This document shows positions 23,535 through 64,000 of a stretch of 64,000 bases of DNA, one piece after another. Under the pieces are notes generated by a model. The model was not told the DNA's origin and ran no database searches. It saw only the letters and a list, made by a program, of their open reading frames with translations. The stretch is from Phoronis australis (lineage: Eukaryota > Phoronida > Phoronidae), in NCBI GenBank assembly GCA_002633005.1, contig NMRA01000007.1, forward strand, positions 370,617 to 434,616, given 5' to 3'. The number at the start of each line of letters is the position of its first letter. The stretch's first letter is position 1. The position numbers and the translations under genes were made by a program.

Positions 23535-24644
23535 GTACTCCTTAACTATTCTCTGATACACCGATACATTCATTTAAGTACAACAAAAATATTAAAAACA
23601 TCACAAAAGCTCTTTTAAGCAATATGTACATTGGAAGACAAACGAAAACAGATCCCAAAAAGAGTGACTAGGTGGCCAGTTTAAGTAATGTGGACAGTAC
23701 TTTGTACAAAAGTTGTGACCCAGCTGGATGGGTAGATGGCAATAGAATCGTTGGTGGACAAATATTCAGATTACATACAATGTGGACGGATATTTGAAAT
23801 GGTAAGATTTTACATTTTTTTAAATTCCATGCTATTTCAACCCCATTACTACTGATTTGTGGTGCGAAGTCACAAAAACGATTCGCTTAAAAATCAACAT
23901 CATGAAATATTCGTGCATGAAAACAATGACGGCATAGCCTCACAAATTTTGGACACGAATAATTGCCCAAGGCTTCCAACATTGCTCTTAATTCCTATAA
24001 CATTACAAAACATTATATCACCGTAGCCAAGGTACAGAACTTGAAAAAGGTAAAGCATTAGACTGGAGCTACTGAGTTAGTATGAAAACAATGAGAACAT
24101 AAATTTCACTTGTCCGCCATATTGTTTCCTAAATTGGAGATCGAATAAAGCAGACGTTGCTCTCACACTACCACCAAGTCATCAAATTTCATACAAACAT
24201 TTGCACGCTTGATATTAAGCACAGAGCAATGTGTTTTAGCAGAAAAATAGAAGTTTTGCATCAATTTACAGCAATATCTGTGCAAAGAAACAACCTTAGC
24301 ATACACATTACCTGATTCACACTCGCCAATTTACACCCGACAAAAATTTTCATCACAAAGCAAGAGACATTTTCCTTCTTCCCCACTTTTGAACTTCATT
24401 ATTCGTGACACACTTCCCCATACCATCATTGCAGAGTAAATAGATCTCCTTCATGATTTTTACGCCGAGGTTGTACGTGCGAAGGACATGTCCACTTTAA
24501 ACAGGACACTAATAAGACAGCTAGTTACGAAGAAAATTTATGAAATTGCACAAAAACCCCCTACAGTGGTGTCAGAAAGTGTGTACATGGTCAAATACCC
24601 TGCTTCATTGACCAATGGTCTTACAGTTGTCTACGATTCCTTAT

Positions 24645-57300
<32,656 letters not shown>

Positions 57301-58060
57301 CTTTTTCCTTGGAGACTGGGGACACCGTAACTAATATACATGGGTTCAGTTTGGGAACAGTTAAACTTTTTTAATTAACCTGGGTTAAAGAAATGCCCTA
57401 TTCGTTCATCAACTAAACTTTTTGCTCTGCTAGGTAGTGACGGTTTTTCCGACTCATTGAGCGACCAAAGTAGAAGGCACTTAACCTGTTAACTGTTTGG
57501 GACGGTGGCTGGGCCGACAGGAAGAGCGTGACACTCAACTTCCTAACCAGCGTGATTTCATCGTTAAACTGATTTTTAGTTTTCGATTTGGAATTGAGTC
57601 TAGTGAGTGAAGTCCAGCCGGCGCTGCCTCAGGGGAGCCGGTGTCGTACGCGCACAGACTCACAGTCACAGGTCAATGAATTGTTTCAACTTAGTATGTA
57701 CCGGTATTATACAAACCAATAAATTTTATTGCAATTATTAAACGTGTGCGTAGTTCCTTTCTTTCCCTTCCTTTTCGCTGTTGCGTGCCCAAATTCCAAA
57801 GCGTTTTTGTCATAGTCTGGTGATTGACGGATAACGTAGGCACACCAGGAAGTTTGACAATAGACAAAAAAGCTTGCCGACTCCCACGAACCCCTGACGA
57901 TCGTTGAGAGAAAATTTGAAAAACTGACTATGTACTACGTGCTAACCGTTACGGAGGCCGGCTGCGTAGGAGCAACTAGGGGACAGTCTTCAGTCCCATC
58001 CCCATGCTACCAAGACTGGATGGCGGATTTTGAGAAGGTTGGGGGGGGGGGGGGAAAGGG

Positions 58061-58066
58061 NNNNNN
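58061..58066. other. Assembly gap (6 N)
   Basis: Six undetermined bases after a poly-G run (58041-58054), a sequence context that commonly breaks assemblies. Confidence 0.95.
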
Positions 58067-58093
58067 ATTTGGCAGTTCGGTGGTGCGAATACT

Positions 58094-58294
58094 CCAGAGG
58101 CAGATCCAGGATTTTGAGTTAGGGGTTGCCATGGCAGAGTATTAGCCAGGAATTTGCCCGTCAGACATTCACACCCCCCATCTGACAAATGTAAACTAGG
58201 AGAATTTTAGGGGGGGCCATGGCCTCCTCTAAATCCGAAACTGTACTCTATAGCTGCCCTGCCTCCCAAACTCAAAATCCTGGATTCACCCCTG
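58094..58294. mobile_element. MITE with CAGAGGC..GATCCAGGATTTTGAG termini, copy 1
   Basis: CAGAGGCAGATCCAGGATTTTGAG at the left mirrors CTCAAAATCCTGGATTCACCCCTG at the right. Interior GC-rich with GGGGGGCCATGGCC. A related copy at 60331-60489 ends in AACTCAAAATCCTGGATCCG plus CCTCTG. The poly-G and 6-N gap to its left belong to similar sequence. Confidence 0.6.
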
Positions 58295-58499
58295 CGTGTT
58301 ACGCCCGCAATCGGTTGTCCAGTTCATCTATGTAATTAATGTACGTTTTAGCTCCGTAGGGTCAGCCTCGCATCCGCCCCGGCCAATAGTGCACGACTAA
58401 TTTCGGAGGGAAGCGGCTGCAAACGGCTTCCACTATCACGGAACTTTTGAATTAGACCATTACGCGGTCTCAAATTTAATTGTTACTCTTCAAATTAAA

Positions 58500-58720
58500 C
58501 GTGATTCTAGGACTTCGAAACAGCTGACAGTTCGTCAGTTTTTCAGACCATGCGCTACAAGTTAGATTATCACGCCGTGTCATTTTATGCTGCTCAGCCG
58601 GGCATTGTGCTTGAGGCCGAATAACGAACTCAGCTGTCGGTTCTTAGTTGCAAAACTAGAAATCATGTCTCATCTGAGTAAGGGGCAATTGAGACCAATT
58701 TTGTAACAGCCTGGTTTGAA
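58500..58720. repeat. Dispersed repeat family B, reverse-orientation copy
   Basis: CAAGTTAGATTATCAC and CATTTTATGCTGCTCAGCC match the reverse complement of 8440-8690. Confidence 0.55.
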
Positions 58721-60061
58721 TCAGAATCTCGGCTTTTTGGACGAGTATGGGCTTATAGCCGCTTTATCTTAGAAAAATTCGCAAAATACTTGGAAATTTG
58801 AGCAGTAAACAGGTGGGCTGATTATAATTAGTCACTTTGAATGTCGAATTTCCATTGTCTACTATGGTAAAGACTTTCGCGCTCAGAATTACCCACCGGG
58901 CTCGAGCCGGATTAATCCATAAGTAATTTTACCGCTAGATATCACGTTCAACTCAAACTTATGAGTCACCTCTCCAGCTTAACGACGTTTTGCCGACCTG
59001 CAGCGAGTACCATATGTTTGTTGAACAACTCAGTTGGACTTGAATTTATTGATTGGATTCGTAACGCCACGTTTTTAGTAAAATTTAACTGATGAGTGTT
59101 TAGAAAGACACATAGGCCAATGTCAAACGGCGTTATTAGTTTCATGGAAGTACAGGGCGCCTTGAAAACTTCCTTACCGCGCGCGTCTCGGGCGTACCCA
59201 CGCACATAACTCTTCTCCGGCACATTATCCCCTTCCGAGGCACGTTATACCCCTTTCACAGACGCATATCTCTGCTTCCTTTACCCTTTTTCGCGTAGTC
59301 TCACAGACAAACCCTAGTCCCTCACATGGTTCCTTGTCAATGGCCTAGTCGCCAACTCACACACAAACCCGTCGGTCGAGCGATTGAACAATTTTCCTGT
59401 TAACTGTATTTTCATTTTTTCAAGTGCTTGAATACCGGTATCTTAAAATAAGATAGAAATTGTCCTTTTCACTTCTGTGAATATTATCCAGTTTACCTGG
59501 AGAATTAGAGAATGTGCTTACAAGCAGAGGCTATTTACAGTTGATTTGAGCGCAGAGATTTTATAACCAGTTATGCGAAGTGGCTCGAGAGAAGACTGTG
59601 AGAGTATAAAGTACTCATGTAGCTTTCGCGAGCTATCCGGCTTTTAAACTTTAGTTCACGATTAAAGTTGGATTTCAGTTTGTTGAAATGGATGAAGAAA
59701 ATATAGAATTAGGCCATTTACTCTTATGAAATCGGTCTCATAGTAATGCCCCCTACTGTGATAGGGTTACATTGCTGTCACCAATTCAAGTCGTAGGCAA
59801 TAATTACATGCATAACTTTTCGAATTTGCAATTCTAGGTTAGCCAACCTCAATAAACACTGAAGCGTTTTCTCGAGTCGGTGATTGTTTTGTTATTCTTT
59901 GCAACGGAAATAGAATCCTGTCACGATAGGCCTAAGGAGTACCATGAGACTGAAAGTAACAGACCCAATTCTATTTTTCGCTTTAGCCAGAATGAAATGG
60001 AGTTTTAAAATTTAGAAAGTTTGAGATTTACAGAGAAGATTTTACGAACACAAAATGTCAC

Positions 60062-60224
60062 CTGCGACTGCAAAAATAAACTCAGGCACATCAAAAGTAC
60101 ACCTCCAATATGCATGTGCATTCAAGAAACTTCGTAGACTCGCAAATGCATGAATAGTAGGTCTGTCAAAGTGATCCCCATTTACATCCGGGTTTCCTGC
60201 TTCTGGTTCACGTGTCACGTATTC
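60062..60224 (-). other. Possible isolated exon right of the EML gene
   Basis: On the minus strand a CCCATCAG acceptor-like sequence is followed by a 163-nt open stretch beginning EYVTREPEAGNPD and ending before a GTGACA donor-like site. No family recognised. It may be the end of a gene beyond the window or chance. Confidence 0.13.
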
Positions 60225-60330
60225 CTGATGGGAGAACGTAAGTGATGTTGATTTTCGAATTAATCCGCCTACAGAGAAAATATTTAAAAAATGAGCACCC
60301 CGTTGTATCTTTACTGTTTGTGGTGCACAA

Positions 60331-60489
60331 GCAGTGGCAGGTTTAAGGGGAGCTAAAGGGGCCATGGCCCCCCAAAAATTCTTCCAGATTCCATTTGGTA
60401 GTTTAGTGGTACGAATGTCCGACTGGCAAATCCTGGCTAATGCTCTGACCTGGTCGCCCTAACTCAAAATCCTGGATCCGCCTCTGACA
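60331..60489. mobile_element. MITE of the same type, copy 2
   Basis: Opens CAGTGGCAGGTTTAAGGGG and closes CTCAAAATCCTGGATCCGCC plus TCTG; the flanks ACAAG/ACAAG may be a 5-bp target duplication. Interior ATTTGGTAGTTTAGTGGTAC resembles the text left of 58094. Confidence 0.55.
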
Positions 60490-62994
60490 AGGTTGGAGGC
60501 ATATCAACCCTCCGCGCTCGTCTTATTATCACTATTTCACATTTTGATGTCCAGGACAACTTTGTAACGTTGTAGAGAACTCAATCGTTTAGAATATTTC
60601 GTTTGAATCGAATTTTGTCATCAGTTATGTCTTGGCTCAATAATAAAAATCTCGATACATAAAAACATTTTTCTTATCGTGGAATCGGAGAGGTAGTGGT
60701 GCTTTGTCTAATCTGCAAGATGAAAGTGAATAATTTTTATCTTATTTCCAGTTCTAAAATACAAGTTCGAACCAGAGTTTAATTTAATATTTTTCATGGC
60801 ATAAAGGCATGTTAAAAAGTTGATACTGTTAAAATAAAACAGATACATCAATCATTTTTCAGTTTTCATGCAGACTGGCACCTGTGATAAAAAGGGTTTC
60901 GGGTTATTCAGAACAAATTCTTTGAGATTGGGTCTGTTTAATGCCTTCTGCCTTGAGCAAATGGGAAAGGGATTTGAGTCATAATGGCAACAAATATGTA
61001 ACACTTTAAAATTTTGGTCATGTAAATGACACGTGACCGAGAATCGAATTGTTGCAGATAAAAGTACTAGGTCACAGAATCAAAGGAACTAGGCTTGTGG
61101 CTAGTAATGGGATAATTTGTAACCAACTTTTGTACATTTTGTCAGAAGGATTGAACCAGTAGATATAGTGAATTTGTTTTGCAGTTGTTCAGTTGCTAAA
61201 TTTTTGTGGAAAATTTGTGAATTGTTTTGTAAGTTGTAGGAAAACGAAATATAGGCGCACACACGTATTATATAGATAACAAAAATTGAAAACCTTTCTA
61301 TTTTTCATTTATAAATTATTTTTTCATTGTATTTCTAGACAAATTACATTTCTTAGCAAGGTGGAAAGAAAGGCTTATTTAATAATGTATGAGAAGCCTT
61401 GCTTGAATAAGTCTGCAGCTCTTGTCAGGGTTGAGTTACGTGGACGCGAAGGAAGCTACTGCATAGGCAGATCCATGGGGGTCAAGGGGGTCCCGACCCC
61501 CTTTTCCCATGATTTTAGTGATGTTTAATTGTTTACTTGTACCCCCTTTTTAAACATCCTTGATCCTACCCCCCTGTAGTGCCATGACGTGGTTTTCTTC
61601 TGAAGGTATGAACGGTCAATATGGAGAATTAGCAACTCCGAAACATGAGTTTACAACTTCATAATCTGTCAACATCGTATGATAATGGTACTTATGTAAC
61701 ATTGATTAAGGAAGCAAATGGCGTACTTGAGCGTGCGATGGTAGCATTCACTGTTTTAGTATTTACGTGTTTTGTATATTTATGTTTCTGAAAATTAAAA
61801 TTTACAAAACCTAAAATTCAAATTTGAAATTTCTGCGTTTAAAAATATGTGATCGGCAACTGTGTTTATGCAATATTCATGTAATGTAGGCCAAAAATCG
61901 AAATTAGAGTACAAAATTTATTGTGATGAACGCAAATTCACTACCTACACGCCAGCCCTCGGGAGCGTGAAATTATTAATTTTCATAAATTTTCCGATGC
62001 CCCCCCCAGTTCTAAAACCAGACCCAAACACGTTACCCCCAGCCGCCGCGTTTGGATATACATTATAAGGAAAGCGCTACCCCATAGCACTTGAGAAGAG
62101 CGTTTGTCGTATATTATGCGAGTAGTTAAGCCCATGGGCGTATGTTCGAAAGTGCACCTATACCCATAATGAGGGACATGCCCAAGTCACGCGCCTGTGA
62201 CACCCATCTGCAAAAACAAGCGAAACTTGGGTACATACGCCGTCCCATATCAGAAACGAGTAAACATTTTTCTTAAAAAAGAAAATCAAATATAGGCACA
62301 TGGGCCGAAATACGAGCATATAAGTGCAGGCTCAAAACAATCACTTGTAGACGCAATTCCTTATACAGTTATATAGGTGAGTGTTATCAACTGGATGTTT
62401 AGCGTTTTTATCAATTCTTTGTATTTTTCAATTATCTTATTAATCTAAAGCTGTAGGCGTAATAAATCGATTTCAACCAAAAATGAGTTTTGATTTAATG
62501 GCCAGACCACTCATAGAATTAGTTCCAACTTGTTCTTAACTCAAATTAAAGGTGATTAGTTCTCAATGGACTTAGAATTTTGTTATTGCACGAGACCATT
62601 CAAGAAATTGGCTTGTATCTTATGCGCCGTGCATGGGCTCAAGCAATAAGGGATAGTCAGACGAGTTTTTCCCTCTAACCTCAGAAACTTCTCATTTGAG
62701 TGAGGAAAACGTTAAAACCGGTAAAGCGGTAAGTTCTAAGTCAAAATCGGTTTTATAGCAGGTGTCTGTTACATGGTAAGTGACTTTAGATTAAATTTAG
62801 AAACTTAGTCTGAATAAATATCAAATCTCACTTGAGCAAAAATTTTAGGTCTTTAAGATTATACACACAAATGCTAGTCATCCATTGGATAATTTCTAAG
62901 TTTATTTCCAGGCTGTGATACGCTCATAAGTCCTTGACCGTCAAGTGAGAGCGTTATACCAGATTCTGTTCAAAGTCCTAGGATTGTGCAGGAT

Positions 62995-63430
62995 CCAAGT
63001 AAAATGTCCAAATTGAATAAATTTGTAACATCGTATCTCAGAAATGACTGATCTGATTGATATGTAACTTTCATACACTATGCTTCGTACATAATTGTTC
63101 TCCAAAACAATTTGGAGAAATGCAGCAGCGTTTCTGGCATTTCATTAGGAACATTTATATCAAATGAAATTTGGCCATGTTATTGATACGGTTGCTTTCA
63201 GTGAACATTCCTCTTTTGCTAAATTTTACTAACTTAAGAAGACAAGGCCACGTGACCCAATTAATGGCAGATTGGTAATAATCTAATTCTACGGATTTTC
63301 TACTTTAGGAAAATATATACATTACTTTTACCAAGTTAAAAGCGATAGTTTTGTGCGTAACTGGCTGTATGCATCTACTTGTCGATAAAGTTATTCTACA
63401 TAAACTTTTTTGAAACAAACCCTAGAACTC
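62995..63430. repeat. Dispersed repeat family A, second long copy
   Basis: Partner of 3700-4260, diverged by perhaps a quarter of positions with indels. No coding frame. Confidence 0.6.
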
Positions 63431-64000
63431 AAAGCGCTTACCTTTACTCATTCACTCATGCATAATCTTAAATTAAATCACTGGCTTTTCTCTGTTTCGC
63501 ATCAATGACGCATAGAACTAAAAAAAAATTCGTTTGGCGCTTCCTAAATGGGGGCAAATACGGTAAACCACTTTAACACACAAAACACAAACATTAGTGA
63601 ACATAAACAATCGATGTATTGAAAAAATAATGCATAGACTGATGTAGGCCTAATTATTGCAAAATTGACAGAATAATTTTTCAAGGCTCGGAGTGCTAAT
63701 GATCAGTCCGAGTTAGCAAGCGGGCGGAACTGTTCAGTAACCTAAACTCAATTGAAAATTCACACAGCAAATTTGAAAGATATAATTTCCCAAAGAGCAA
63801 CTGACCAAGTGAAATTAAAATCCACACAGTGCTCGTTTCGCACGCTTTTGACCATTCTATAGGATATAATTTTCGTATCTTGAGTTTGGTCCCGCCTTAG
63901 ACCAAAATGAATATTTTTTCAAGAATCTAGGCTCTTACAAAGGCGGTACTCACAGTCACCAGAATCATTAAAACATTTGCTCAATTACGAACGCACTGTA

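Larger units (their letters stand above)
20448..24644. other. Convergent intergenic and 3' UTR region
   Basis: Lies between the stop of the RIIa-type gene (plus) and the stop of the EML gene (minus). Contains a hAT-like MITE (20501-20732), a 33-bp tandem pair (20905-20970), a 28-bp minisatellite (21124-21265) and the 0.69-kb duplication around 22850. Much of 22.1-24.6 kb may be EML 3' UTR. No further coding exon is visible on either strand. Confidence 0.6.
57301..64000. other. Right flank: repeats, no supported gene
   Basis: Carries MITE copies (58094-58294, 60331-60489), family A and B repeats and a 6-N gap. Frames longer than 60 codons here look like chance or element-derived sequence. Confidence 0.5.

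Overview
The window is animal nuclear DNA: AT-rich, intron-dense (GT..AG introns, exons of about 25-260 nt), with interspersed MITEs, SINE-like elements and short gaps of N. The gene content (one class II Rel gene, one gene matching the vertebrate EML5/EML6 pair, a ciliary RIIa-type gene) points to an invertebrate, and I would guess a marine deuterostome such as an echinoderm or hemichordate. That guess rests on protein character and repeat texture, not on a search.

Layout. 1-2490: repeat-rich, no secure gene. 2491-18000 (minus): a complete Rel/NF-kB class II gene in 13 coding exons. I rebuilt it exon by exon; every junction is GT..AG and in phase, giving 495 residues, with a 3' UTR of about 2.1 kb. 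18001-18220: a 220-bp head-to-head promoter region holding two kappaB-like sites, a palindromic CRE and a CCAAT box. 18221-20447 (plus): a two-exon, 158-residue gene with an RIIa-type dimerisation/docking fold, closest in my judgement to TEX55-like proteins. 20448-24644: convergent intergenic/3' UTR space with a hAT-like MITE, a minisatellite and a 0.69-kb direct duplication around a single N. 24645-56705 (minus): a complete EML5/EML6-type microtubule-associated protein gene in 38 coding exons (5904 nt, 1967 residues), with three HELP-plus-WD40 modules. 56706-64000: its 5' flank, then mostly repeats with no gene I can support.

Two points stand out. First, the Rel gene and its neighbour share a compact promoter that carries what look like Rel's own binding sites, 140 and 157 bp upstream of the Rel ATG; this suggests autoregulation and co-control of the ciliary gene. 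Second, exons 15-17 of the EML gene occur twice (39.47-41.88 kb and 42.44-44.79 kb) beside a 128-N gap. The three exons sum to 544 nt, not a multiple of three, and splicing copy to copy would hit a stop at the third codon. The duplication is therefore almost certainly an unmerged haplotype (or a private duplication that cannot be fully included in mRNA). A second small duplication around a single N at 22850 looks like the same kind of assembly event.

I did not find a bacterial-type system, CRISPR array, rRNA or intact tRNA gene. The window is best described as three ordinary, well-conserved animal genes, with the interest in their promoter, splice-site and repeat architecture.
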